NCBI RefSeq assembly: GCF_026151205.1
Contig: NC_087074.1
Coordinates: 9,217,726-9,281,725 of the forward strand
Reading direction: 5' to 3'
Source of the DNA: Bolinopsis microptera
Taxonomy: Eukaryota; Ctenophora; Tentaculata; Lobata; Bolinopsidae
DNA: 64,000 nucleotides
A program made the translations under genes and the position numbers. This document shows, one piece after another, positions 10,465-20,778 of the stretch (its first letter is position 1; each line of letters starts with the position of its first letter). The notes below the pieces were generated by a model. It saw nothing but the letters and a program-made list of their open reading frames with translations. It searched no databases and had not been told where the DNA came from.

Positions 10465-11523
10465 TTAGTCAGGGTCTGTCAATTTGTCCCAAAAGTGTTT
10501 TGCCAGGTTTGCCTTAAAAGTTCCGGCATCACTTATCTCTTTAAGGTCAGTTGGTAGATCATTCCAGACACTGTGTGTTCTGAAGAAGAAGCTTCTCTTA
10601 AAGGAGTGAGCTTTTGCTTCCACAGTACACTTCAGGGAAAGGTGGTCGTGTCTGTTCTGTCGCCTCTGGTTGATATCAGGCATTTGAGATGTATCAACTT
10701 CATTATATCTCGAGGGTTGCCTTATGTTTGAACGCAACCTACCCTGTTCACTGGTTGTTATCGGGGTTAAATAAGGTGGGAGCTTCAGAACAGATTGACC
10801 ATTGTATATCTGATGGAATAATAGTAAGTCTGTGTATTCAAACTTCAGCTCCATTGGCAACATGTCTAGCTCTCTTAATCGAGCCAAGTATTCTAAGTCA
10901 TTATAGTGATGATCCTGTTCGCCAAGGATCCACTTAACTGCTCTGCGCTGAATGTTTTCAACTTTGTTATTCAAGACAACTCTTGTTGGTCTCCAGACAA
11001 CACTGCAATTTTCGAAAAGGCTCCTAACCAGCGCTAGATAGAATGCCCGTTTTTGTTTACGGTCGTTAATAAACCGTAGAGTTCTTTTCATTAGACCTAG
11101 ACGAGAACTAGCTTTCGTACAAAGGTTGACTATGTTCTCCTCCCACTTAAGGTCAGTTCTAACAAAGACCCCAAGGTCTTTTTCACTCTGAACGAAGTCT
11201 AGTGCCGTTCCATCTAGGGTGTAGACAAAGAGCTGAAAGGGGAAAAAACTCAAAATTCCTTTTTCGCTCAATTTGCTTGATATAGAGAGTACCTTACATT
11301 TATTGGGATGAAACTTCATTTTGTTTCTTACTGCCCAGCAATGCAGGGCATCTATATCTGCTTGTAGGATCTCATGGTCCCTCCAGCCCACAATTTTACG
11401 CCATATTTTGGTGTCATCAGCGTACAGGGCAATTTTTGTACCTTCACTTACGCATTTTGACATGTCATTAATAAAGAGTACAAAGTATAATAAAAATAAT
11501 ATTTCTAAATACTTTTTAGGCAA
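10465..11523 (-). mobile_element. CR1/Jockey-like LINE: C-terminal half of reverse transcriptase
   Basis: A single open frame of ~350 residues. It begins inside the reverse transcriptase ('LFINDMSK') and includes the catalytic motif 'ALYADDTKIW', then 'NKMKFHPNKCKVLSI', 'KDLGVFVRTDLKWEENI', and the long CR1-type tail 'VWNDLPTDLKEI'. The endonuclease and the RT N-terminus are missing, so the copy is 5'-truncated. The intact frame suggests a fairly recent insertion. Its right edge lies near 11530. Confidence 0.9.
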
Positions 11524-11662
11524 TTTGGTAGCAAGAAAAGTTATTTGATGCGCGGCGTGACCTATAAGTGCAGTGCTATTATTACGCGCCGGGGTGTAAT
11601 AGTTTATACATTATAGCAAATTTCTAATGGACTAAATTATTGGTAATTGATATATTCACAGG

Positions 11663-11854
11663 AGGACGATAGTGCAAAGAAACTGCTGCTAACTGCTGCT
11701 CACTGTACTGCTCACTGCAGCAGCAGTCGACGGTCCTGATATATGGAACAAATATTTTACGAGTATCACTCGTTAAGCGCCGAGTTGGACTCGTCGACGG
11801 TCCTGGAACAAATATTTAACGAGTATCACCCGTTAATCTTTGCACTATAGTCCT
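11663..11854. mobile_element. Small MITE with 17-bp terminal inverted repeats
   Basis: The ends AGGACGATAGTGCAAAG (11663-11679) and CTTTGCACTATAGTCCT (11838-11854) are inverted repeats with one mismatch. The interior holds two copies of 'ggaacaaatattt(t/a)acgagtatcac(t/c)cgttaa'. This motif is shared with the insert at 12235-12339 and with 8537-8562. A target duplication is not clear. Confidence 0.65.
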
Positions 11855-12184
11855 TTTGTGTATTGGTTAAAACAAAATTAAGACCAGATAGCTGTTCAGT
11901 GTTCATTTTGAACAAACCCGATCCATATTCAGTCAAACCACTAGTTACTTTAAAAGTTCACATAGCCATACTGTATACGCGTACTGCGTACTGCGGTCGC
12001 GCGCTACTGCAAGCGAGAGGGCTCTGGTTAGTGGTTAGAGCAACTTTAAAAGCTTCAATAAGGTCCCCACGTATTCGCCAGTCTACGATATCCAGAAACT
12101 CTACGATACAGTTCCACTTTAGTGAAACGACAATAACAAACGTTTCACAGGGCCTGGCATGCATTTACCTGGGGACCTCAGGCT

Positions 12185-12422
12185 ACTATTTAATTGACGA
12201 TTTCAATTCATGGCAGCTCAGCGCGGCACAGTAGTTAACGGGTGATACTCGTAAAATATCTGTTCCATATATATATTCTATATATATACCGTCGACGAGT
12301 CCAACTCGGCGCGCGTCCTGGTAGGTTGTAAACCTACAACACAGTAGCGCATCTCGCCGATCTCGCTGTGAGAAGCCTCATTGAGTGCGCGGCGCGGCAC
12401 AGTTACGCATCGCACTACAAGC
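12185..12422. repeat. Copy of the GTAGCGCGATGC repeat family, interrupted
   Basis: Same family as the 9373-9775 fold-back. The copy is split at 12234 by the 105-bp insert described separately. The family is recognised by 'tcaattcatggcagctc', 'gcgcatctcgccgatct' and the end 'cgcactacaa'. Another copy is at 12573-12690. Confidence 0.75.
12227..12347. mobile_element. 105-bp insert with 8-bp target duplication
   Basis: Sequence 12235-12339 lies between two copies of CACAGTAG (12227-12234 and 12340-12347), inside another repeat. It starts 'ttaacgggtgatactcgt' and ends 'ggttgtaaacctacaa'. The contained site 'gcgcgtcctggtaggttg' (12312-12329) is the empty version of the site where the MITE at 8583 inserted. 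An 8-bp duplication again points to an hAT-type transposase. Confidence 0.8.
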
Positions 12423-12427
12423 TATTA

Positions 12428-12950
12428 TGTTCATAAATAGAGATTCGGCGGAATGACAGGCTGAGCGCGGCCCAGTAAGGCATGCATATGTGTGCTGTAA
12501 GCTAAGAGAACACAAAGTGCAAACAATTTCATATTGTGTAACCACCCTTGCCACTGCGCTTTTTATTAAATCAATTAATTGACGATGTCAATTCATCTCA
12601 GCTCTGCGCGGCACCGTAGCGCATTTCGCCGATCTAGTGAGAAGCCTCATTGAGTGCGCGGCGCGGCACATTTACGCATCGCGCTACAATTAAATCAATA
12701 AATCTTTTTTGGGACCAAATATATAAATAAGAATGCAAATAAGCAATGACCTTGGTAGCTCCATCACCTCAGTACGATTTTAAATGAGTTATAAGTATTT
12801 TCCGAGTCCCTTGTGGTCTGGTTTTGGTATTTTGTTTTGGAGTTTGCCGATTGGTGATTTTTTATTTTGATTTTGAAAGTTGATAGCATATTAGTAAATT
12901 ACTGTAATTCCGCCGAATCTCTATTTGGCGGAATAATGTTTATGAACAGG
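12428..12950. mobile_element. Element with 'ATAGAGATTCGGCGGAAT' inverted ends
   Basis: 'ttcataaatagagattcggc' near 12431 is inverted as 'gccgaatctctatttggcgg' near 12911, followed by 'gtttatgaaca' at ~12938. The interior, which includes the repeat copy at 12573-12690, has no coding frame. It is probably a composite non-autonomous DNA element. Confidence 0.55.
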
Positions 12951-13713
12951 TAAAGTAGCAACCTGATCAACACTCCTAAACCCTAAAAGGTCATGGAGTG
13001 CTTGTTGGATTGGGGTCTAAACTGCTTTTTGTTGTGATGTGAATTTGTTATATATTATTTTAAAGGGTTTTTATTTTTACCTCAGTTTTTAAAATTTGTA
13101 CCATTTTTAAAGAATTTTTATATAGGGTCATTGCTATATTATGTTATATAGCAAAATTGTTGCCAGGCTCACATTTTAAAAGGTTAATAACAGTTTTAAA
13201 GTGCTGTGAATATATTCTAGCATAATAGGATACAAAGATACAAAAGTGATAATTACTTTATTGAAGACTAAAATTGTTGTAAACCAAATTTATTGAGACT
13301 AAATTTTTCGGCGACTAATTTAAAAGCAGACCAACATTTCAGTAGAGCATATATGACATGAATAATATTTAGCTTACATCACAGTGCTGGCAAGCATGAC
13401 CGTTGCCCTTATACCTCCTTATACCTCCTATGTATAATTATACCCCTTTATTGTTTTTGCATGCATTAAGACTCATCGAAAGTCGTTCAGCAGGATTATT
13501 TTAAGTTCAAAATTAATTAATTAATTAAAATTGAAATTTAAAAACACCACTATTAAGCGTACACTTTTACTCAGCAGTGTCACTACAACTAGTTTACAAA
13601 AATACTTTTAAAACTATATATCAAAAGCAAAATAAAGTTCTATGTATAAATTCGTTCATAAAACTTCCAAAAAGCTAATATAATTTGATAAGTCAAAGAG
13701 AGGGTTAAAATTA
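12951..13713. other. No gene recognised
   Basis: AT-rich sequence (homopolymer-rich T and A stretches) to the left of the LINE fragment. It may include the 3' untranslated part of that LINE. Nothing else is identifiable. Confidence 0.4.
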
Positions 13714-14163
13714 TTAATAAAACATTTTTGCTACCTCAGTGTCAGATAAAGTAAACAAATAAGTCTTCAGTGCGGACTTAAACGCCTCAACAGAATAACA
13801 TTGTTTAACTGAGTCTGGTAGTGCATTAAAAACTCGTGGACCAACCACACTAAAACTACGATCACCAAAACCCTTGGTTGAACGATAAGGGACTATGAGC
13901 CTAACAGTGTGTCCATGGTGAGCATACTTAAACATATCTTGAAGGTACAGTGGCGCTATTCCATTAATAGCCTTAAAAGATAGGAGACATATTTTAAAAA
14001 TCACTCTTTTAGGTATATTAAGCCAGTGCAATTTATCAAGATCGTCGCCTAGGTGATCAAATTTATATTTTCCAGTTACTGCTTTTGCACAGGCATTTTG
14101 AATAAGCTGTAGTTGATGTATGAGGTACTTGGAGATGCCGTAAAACATGGCGTTACAAAACAT
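13714..14163 (-). mobile_element. L2/CR1-like LINE: last ~150 residues of the RT protein
   Basis: An open frame with the tail typical of L2/CR1 clade polyproteins: 'KYLIHQLQLIQNACAKAVTG', 'DLDKLHWLNIPKRVIFKICL', 'FKAINGIAPLYLQD', 'FGDRSFSVVGPRVFNALPDS' and 'FKSALKTYLF'. It lacks the catalytic part and differs clearly from the 10465-11523 copy, so it is a different LINE family. It is a 5'-truncated dead copy. Confidence 0.85.
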
Positions 14164-15094
14164 TCTAATTCAATGTCAAAGTTGAGAGGAATAAAAATAG
14201 TTGTGTGGAGGTTTTTAAGAAATTTGCGCAAAATATGCGCCAGCACTTATACGAAATTCGGTAAAAAACTCAAAATCGCCATATTCAGGTGCCCTAAAAA
14301 CCATGTTAAAAGGAGCTTAGTGCTTATTGAGTAGCCTCCGAATTGAGTAGCCTCCGAATTCCGAAAAGTTTTAGAATTAAAGAAATAAGCCACTACTGAC
14401 ATGAAAGGTAAATTCTGAACATTTTTTACCGGTTAAGTGTCTCATATACCCCATTAGGGTCTTGTATGCACTTGTATCATATTGAGATGATACAGCTTGA
14501 TATCTTACTATATATAAAGCGAGACGATATATATGTGTTTATCCATGCCATTTTACTGACACCACGGCATCAACTTTAACGCGACTTTCTGCAAAAGCCG
14601 TAAAAGATATACAACTGAAACTTTTTCTACGGTGTCAAATACTTTAATGGCCTCCAAATCTGTATGAAAAAAAATAAAAAATCGGCCAAAAAATAGGAAT
14701 TTTAGAGCCCAAAATTTGGAACCCCAAGTGGTGTCAAAAACGCGAATTAAATAGGTAATAATTATTTTAGTCTCTTGAGTCTTGACACCATTTTAGGGTT
14801 ATACGGGTTCCTGCTAGTGAACTTAAATTACCACCAAATGTTGTTTTAGATAAGCTGTGATGAATCACGCTTCTTGCACATAACGAGGTAATCGAATAAG
14901 TAGTTCGGGGGGGGGGGGGGGGGGGGGGGGTGAGACTATTGTAATAAACAGGGGCATTGAGTAAATTCCCCTGAACTAAAGGTTACAATGGTAGGCAAAT
15001 TGCTGTTACAATTTAATAATGTTGGGGAATAGATATCTGTGTTTACCTTTACAATTAATTAACGACACATACTCCCCAGTAGTGTAATGGTAAC
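14164..15094. other. Non-coding, includes a G homopolymer
   Basis: No gene is recognised. A run of 24 G lies at 14907-14930. Around 14570-14720 the text is rich in 'aaaaccgta/ctacggtgtcaa' motifs of a diverged repeat. Confidence 0.45.
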
Positions 15095-15134
15095 ATGGCA
15101 GGAAATGGAGCAGCCACCTACACCTTACTTTCAA
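15095..15134 (+). other. Possible first coding exon (leader)
   Basis: ATG opens MAGNGAATYTLLS and ends at a strong donor (TCAA|GTAAGT). It joins in phase 1 to 18243-18334 (acceptor CTCAG), giving 'SPSPTGSDDRESCELK...'. The Ser/Pro/Gly-rich text resembles the variable cytosolic start of P5B ATPases, and the next gene on this strand is one. However, 18334 ends in phase 0 and I found no matching phase-0 acceptor at the first ATPase exon, so at least one exon is missing or the link is wrong. Confidence 0.35.
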
Positions 15135-15949
15135 GTAAGTATTCTGCTTTTTATTTCTATTAGAAGTAATTATTGATATGATTTAGTTGCGCCCTGTAAT
15201 TTATTTTTTTATTTTCATTCGATGATTCTTCCATGACAATTTCCGATCTTTTTCTTATGAGACAAGTTGATAACAATGTGATGATAAAGGGAAGGCGAGG
15301 TTACTGAGTTCAACGTCTGAGCGTCCGGAAATCAGATTGTTTGTTCTATGTAAACAATCTTATCACAAATTTTCTTCTAAGAGTAATCACGCACTATAAT
15401 AATTTAATAATTATAATAAAATGAATATACTATAGTGAATATAATAATATTTAAAACACTAATAATCTATACTGTATTTTAAACTTGACGAAATCCCCCC
15501 AGCAATGGGGGCATTAAAAAAGCACTGAAAATCGACCAAAAACCGACCCTCTGACTCGAACAATTTCAGCTCGCAAATGGAGTTGAAACCTCGCGATTTT
15601 TAGCAGGGTTGTAAAAAAAGGATAGGAATAGGAGATAGAATTCGTAGAATTTTTATTAAGGCTTTCGATTTTCTATAATTAACGTCGGAACTGAGGTAAA
15701 ATAAACGTTAGAATAATGGCGTAATTTAATCAAAGGTTACGTCTGCGTCGTTGCTTAGCAACATCAAGAGATTGCACGTGCGCGAGCAAGAACAGATTAG
15801 CAATGCGCGTTGCCATGCTTTATACTGATACTTGATATGTCATAACTAGCTCACATTATCATCATCGTAGTTACATTTTAAATGTTTCTAAAGTTCACGT
15901 TTATCATTTATGGAAAGATCTAATTATCATCTGTCGTGGGGTGAGCGTC

Positions 15950-16085
15950 GTTGACGTTCAGCTAAGGATCATGAGTGGTCTATGCAGCCCCCGGTCTACT
16001 CAGCCGAATACTCGAGAAATGGGGTGTGAGGGTTAAATGAGGAGCTGCACATTGCAGCAAAGTCTCGGGCGAAGAAAGTATGGTA
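15950..16085 (+). mobile_element. SINE body fragment, homologous to 33755-33915
   Basis: The segment 'agctaaggatcatgagtggt' through 'ctcagccgaatactcg' to 'gagggttaaatgaggag' matches the minus strand of ~33915-33835 with moderate divergence. No tRNA-like head is present here. See the SINE at 33700-33995. Confidence 0.6.
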
Positions 16086-16578
16086 CACACTACCTTAACC
16101 GTCACTGGCTAAAAACAAATCCTTCGGCTTCCTGTAATTGGCTGGTTGCACTTGTGTAACAATGTGGCTGTTGGAATACTCCGAAGTAAAATAAGTGTCT
16201 TAATAAAAAAACCTAAAAATATAAACCAGAAACTGAAGTGAACAGTAGTACGACCTTCATGTTGCTGGACTAGTGATATTGACTATAACACTGTAAGAAT
16301 AGTCAGCTAATCCTAATTTGGTAGCACTGTAATCAAATCACTGTGGCCCAGCTTACTGTATTCACATGTAAGACTAGGGCTAACATACACTGCTGTATCA
16401 GAGTACCGGTATTAAGACTCATTCAGGACCTACTGCCCCGTATGTCACGTCATCGGCTTTGTTCAGATCCTGCAATTCATCAACCTACATGTCAGCCTAC
16501 ATAATATAGTAATCATATTTCATCTCTCCAGATATTTTATGAATAGTTCATCGGATAGTATGTTATTTTTATCGGACA

Positions 16579-16739
16579 GTACGTTATCTTTCATTTTACT
16601 CGGTTCTTTCTTCGTGACGACTATTTACGAGCAGTCGCTAGTGCTTGATATACTTGTCAATTCACAGGATATATGTTGCATGAATACGTTAGAAGTAGCA
16701 ATGTAATATTGAAGTTTGATTTGTGCTCAGTTGGTTGTG
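16579..16739. repeat. 161-bp direct repeat, copy 1 (copy 2 at 17212-17372)
   Basis: The two copies begin 'gtacgttatctttcatttta' and end 'ctcagttggttgtg'. They have equal length and only a few substitutions. They lie 633 bp apart, and each is near an arm of the fold-back described next. Confidence 0.9.
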
Positions 16740-16828
16740 AGTTTTAAGAGATCTTACCGAGTTGACTTTTTGCTGCATTTCAATGTTGTATTTCGAAAAA
16801 TGGTTTAGATTTATTAAAACTATAGCAT

Positions 16829-17812
16829 AGTTTCAGTTCTGATAAGATTGTAGTGACGGAGAAATTATTATCTAACTTTTTATTCCTTATTTATTTCGTC
16901 GTATCATTTCGTTCAGCAGACTAGCTGCAATTGGAATTAACTAACTTTCAACAATCTACTCGGATTAGATCCTGCAATTATGTCATTTTAATTTTCTCAT
17001 TCTAATTATGTGCATAAATTATGAACTGATATAGAAATGCATAACCTTGATATTTCCATACTAAGTCTCGCTTTACTTGTATAACTTAATTTTAATGTCG
17101 AAGCGTGTAATAAATAATAATATTAAATGCTACAATTAGCATCCTATATCTCAGGCAGGTATATTTCATTACTCCAGAGAATAGATTAACTTTATCGGAA
17201 ATCGGAATGCTGTACGTTATCTTTCATTTTACTCGGTTCTTTCTTCGTGACGACTATTTACGAGCCTTCGCTAGTGCTTGATATACTTGTCAATTCACAG
17301 GATATATGTTGCATGAATACGTTAGAAGAAGCAATGTAATATTGAAGTTTGAGTTGTGCTCAGTTGGTTGTGTCCAGTGCAATATTTGTGTAGAGATTAT
17401 ATGACTTTTTGCTGCATTTCAATATTTTTGATAAAATGCGATAGTTCTAATAAATCTAATTTTGTAAATAAAGTGTATTTCTGTGATAGTTAAAATCGGC
17501 AGCCACAATAAAATGTCTTTTTGTCTTCCGTTCTAATTTCGCTCTGTCATTTCTTATCATACCCAAACAAGTATTTCACATTCCGAGGATATTTCACAAA
17601 AAATGGCTGATATGTGATTACATGAACAAACTACTGGGTTGAATTATTGGACGATCGTTTATTAGCTGCATATTATATGTTTAAAGTAAATTAATTCCAA
17701 TTGCAGCTAGTCTGCTGAACGAAATGATACGACGAAATAAATAAGGAATAAAAAGTTAGATAATACTATCCCCGTCACTACAATCTTATCAGAACTGAAA
17801 CATTTAAAATAA
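16829..17812. repeat. Fold-back element with ~115-bp inverted arms
   Basis: The left arm ~16829-16945 starts 'gtttcagttctgataagatt'. The right arm ~17690-17812 is its reverse complement ('...aatcttatcagaactgaaac'). The arms include 'gcagactagctgcaattgga' and its complement. The ~750-bp interior contains the second copy of the 161-bp direct repeat. No coding frame; probably a DNA-transposon derivative. Confidence 0.85.
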
Positions 17813-18242
17813 ATACATATCAGGCAAAAATCAATATTTGTTAAAATGTTTCAATGGAAAATCTAAAATTTTATCAGAGTGCAGGTATTAAGACTCATTT
17901 ATCGGCAATCTTAGTTTTGAGTTAGGGCTTAGGTTGACAAATAAAATTGCAACGTAGGTACAGGAACGGCCGCACTTCAAGTCAATGTGATAGGTTACTA
18001 GGTTAATCTACTCATCCGAAAGATAGAGCCAACCGTACCAGATAGTTTGGATTTAGAAATCTGGCCCAAATATGTTTTTATTCAAACTCAATAGTCTGTC
18101 CTTCATTTTGGTAAACAAATAGTAGAAAGTATCATAATTTCGTAATTACTGTTTAGTTGCCTTGAAACATGTCAATTAATTTCTCTACCTCTGGGGTAAT
18201 GTCAGATGATAGCTTAATATTATACTAAATAACAAATCTCAG

Positions 18243-18334
18243 GTCCCAGTCCGACTGGATCAGATGACAGAGAGAGCTGCGAACTTAAGTTACCCATGTT
18301 CTCCGTCCATCTCATCAGATCAGATGATAATTTG
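18243..18334 (+). other. Possible second leader exon
   Basis: Acceptor CTCAG|GTCCCAG and donor TTTG|GTGAGT bound 92 bases. These read in frame with the putative exon at 15095-15134 as '...SPSPTGSDDRESCELKLP' and '...MFSVHLIRSDDNL'. The evidence is good splice sites plus an open frame only. See 15095-15134 for the unresolved connection to the ATPase gene. Confidence 0.35.
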
Positions 18335-18847
18335 GTGAGTAATTTAATTATAAAGGACTAATAGGAAGATCTCATTAGAGCGTGAATTTAACTAGGGTAA
18401 ATGCAGAAATTTCAAAATTTGTCTTAAAATTACTTGTATTGTTAAAGGTTACCGTAAAATTGAGTTAAATTGAATGAAACACGATGATCGTAGAGAAGTG
18501 TGCATTTTTTCTTTTAAATTAGATCTCGTTTTAGGGAATAACAATGATAGAAACAATGCTTGGAATTTAGAATGGTATGTTGTAGCGGAGGTGGAGCTTT
18601 CTCGGTTACATTTAATTACTGTCATGTGTAGGAATTTATCGTATAAATAAGATCATTGCTGGATTGCAATCTAACAGTAACTTCAGAGCTTTAGAAAACA
18701 GCAAACATTTGGAAGAACAATTTTTACCTGGTATTCTTAATTTGACAGCAGGTTTTAATATTTGTTCGATGCAACCCCTTCCATAACTTGTTACATACGA
18801 AATTATTGTGGACCACTGTTTGAAGTATTTTTAAAGAGTATGCACTA

Positions 18848-18889
18848 TGCAGTACATCTTGATTGTATAAACACTCAAGATGTACTGCA
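18848..18889. ncRNA. Perfect 15-bp hairpin, possible small-RNA precursor
   Basis: The stem TGCAGTACATCTTGA (18848-18862) pairs perfectly with 18875-18889 across a 12-nt loop. A few more pairs are possible outside. The size is near the short end for an animal miRNA precursor. There is no expression or conservation evidence, so the RNA call is speculative; the hairpin itself is certain. Confidence 0.3.
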
Positions 18890-19539
18890 GTACCTGTACA
18901 TCATGAAATTTCAGCTGTGTTCAAAGGTAGACAATCACACACTGTTACACTGTTACACTGCTGTAGCTGTGTGTACAAATAGCTTCACTATCCACTTACA
19001 CAGAAATGAGCTCATAGAAATATGAACTGGGCTAAGATGCAATAATAACAGGTGAAGTTGTTCTGTAAAGATTTGATTTACGATCAGAATTTACGACCTT
19101 AAATTGAATTGTAATTCGATTTTTGAAAACCTTACAAGTCAGCAACCCCTGTGCCCTTTTATAACAGCTTAATTTCTTCAAAATTGATCTGACCATCAGT
19201 GTCAAAAATTTCTTTTCTGCTCGTACGTACATGATAAATTTAATGCGAATGGAAATGAACATATTATCTTAAAATGAAATGAAATAATGTGCTTGTTTAC
19301 CGCCCATATGGTTAGCAACTGACACGAGTGTCAGGTACTAACCATTTCAGAGCGGTTCTAAAGGGTGAGGTGAAACATTCAGCAACAAACAACTGAATCA
19401 TCTCAAAAACAAATCTATTCAGAAAATATCGCTTTAATTATATCATATAGTAATCTTAGGAAGTTTTCAAACACATACGTGAAAAATAAAATATTAACAT
19501 ATATCCCACGAAATTCACGGGTTTTTTTCCGTTTGGAAT

Positions 19540-19690
19540 AAACTAATTACAACACTACAAATCTATTACATTTATTGAGAATTATGTAATGTAACGTGAT
19601 TGAAATATTTTAAACGGGCATATCCTGTCCAAACCCAGGATGCACTACATGAAGAATTCGTTGTACCTTTGTTTGAAAAGCATTAGTACT
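19540..19690. repeat. Dispersed repeat with 'CCTGTCCAAACCCAGGAT' motif
   Basis: 'gcatatcctgtccaaaccca' followed by 'ggatgcactacatgaagaat' here is inverted at 42195-42275 and again, with a different flank, at 55535-55640. The copy at 55535 shares the 'gcgttacattacataatt' side and the copy at 42195 shares the 'gaattcttcatgtagtgcat' side, so the full element spans at least both parts. Confidence 0.75.
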
Positions 19691-20739
19691 TGCCCATGTA
19701 GATATAGAATTTCTCATTAATTAAGAATACCGTTCCGATTGCTGAAATGGGAGGAATATACAAATGTATTTTGAATTTATCATAAAATATTATTGCATTC
19801 AATCGAAATGATATTTATGTGGTTATTACATCATACATGTACTGATTACGTTTAAGCTTATAATCATTGCACTGAATTGCCAAGTTCCTGTGGTGTGGTC
19901 TGTGAATCAAGTTTTAAAACATTAACATAAGATAAGATTGTAATTAATTATTATAACAATACAGATAATATGACACCGAAGAGCAAATCACTTTTAGGTT
20001 TAACTTTATGATTGTAATTATAATAACACCACCATTGCTTTTAACACTTTTGTCTACACAATTACATATATTATATTGTATACACAATAATATATATTAT
20101 CTTTATTATCTATCTTTAAAGATCATTTACTTATATAAAGTAATATTGTGTTTATTACAAGGATGTCACCGAGTTAAATATCATGTCAATTTCGGGTGGA
20201 TAAATTTGACCAAAATTGATCAAATTCGGTCAAATATGAACAGCAACCAATTTAACACGTACACCCGTTCACCAAGTGTAACACGACTCTACTAAGCGAG
20301 TGGGTCTCATTGGGAAGAAACTTTAAACAAGTAATTAGCGGACTGATAAGAGAGGTGATGAATTATTCAGGAAATTTGTTAAAATGCCAACGATCGTGTC
20401 GAGAGTATTTTTGACGTACATCGATGATTTTATCGTTTATAGGGAAAATTTAAAATTTATAAGAAGAACAAATTTAGTTTAATCCCTATATACTCCCTGC
20501 TTGCTGAAATACCATCGGTTTAGTAAGGGCATTACAAAAATGATCTGTGAATAAATAGATGGAATCGCAAAATTAAGATGATACAACAATTAAGTGGCAC
20601 AAATTATGAATCGACTTCGACTTGACTTCGACTTAAGGCAGCTTCAATGTCCAAGCAGATATAACCATTCTCCAAATTGTTGCAAAAAAACAGCAATTTT
20701 TAATTTTATTCAAATAATTAAAATATCTCGATTTGCGAT

Positions 20740-20778
20740 CGATGACCTGATGACCTGATGACCTGATGACCTGATCAA
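20740..20778. repeat. 9-bp tandem repeat (gatgacct), about four copies
   Basis: 'gatgacct' plus 'gatgacctgat' repeats run head to tail before 'caatgtc'. It is a simple sequence repeat. Confidence 0.85.

Noticed and set aside
14907-14930. G24 run as a G-quadruplex regulator
   Set aside because: A pure homopolymer of this kind is commonly a replication or sequencing slip; no gene or promoter is adjacent to support a role.
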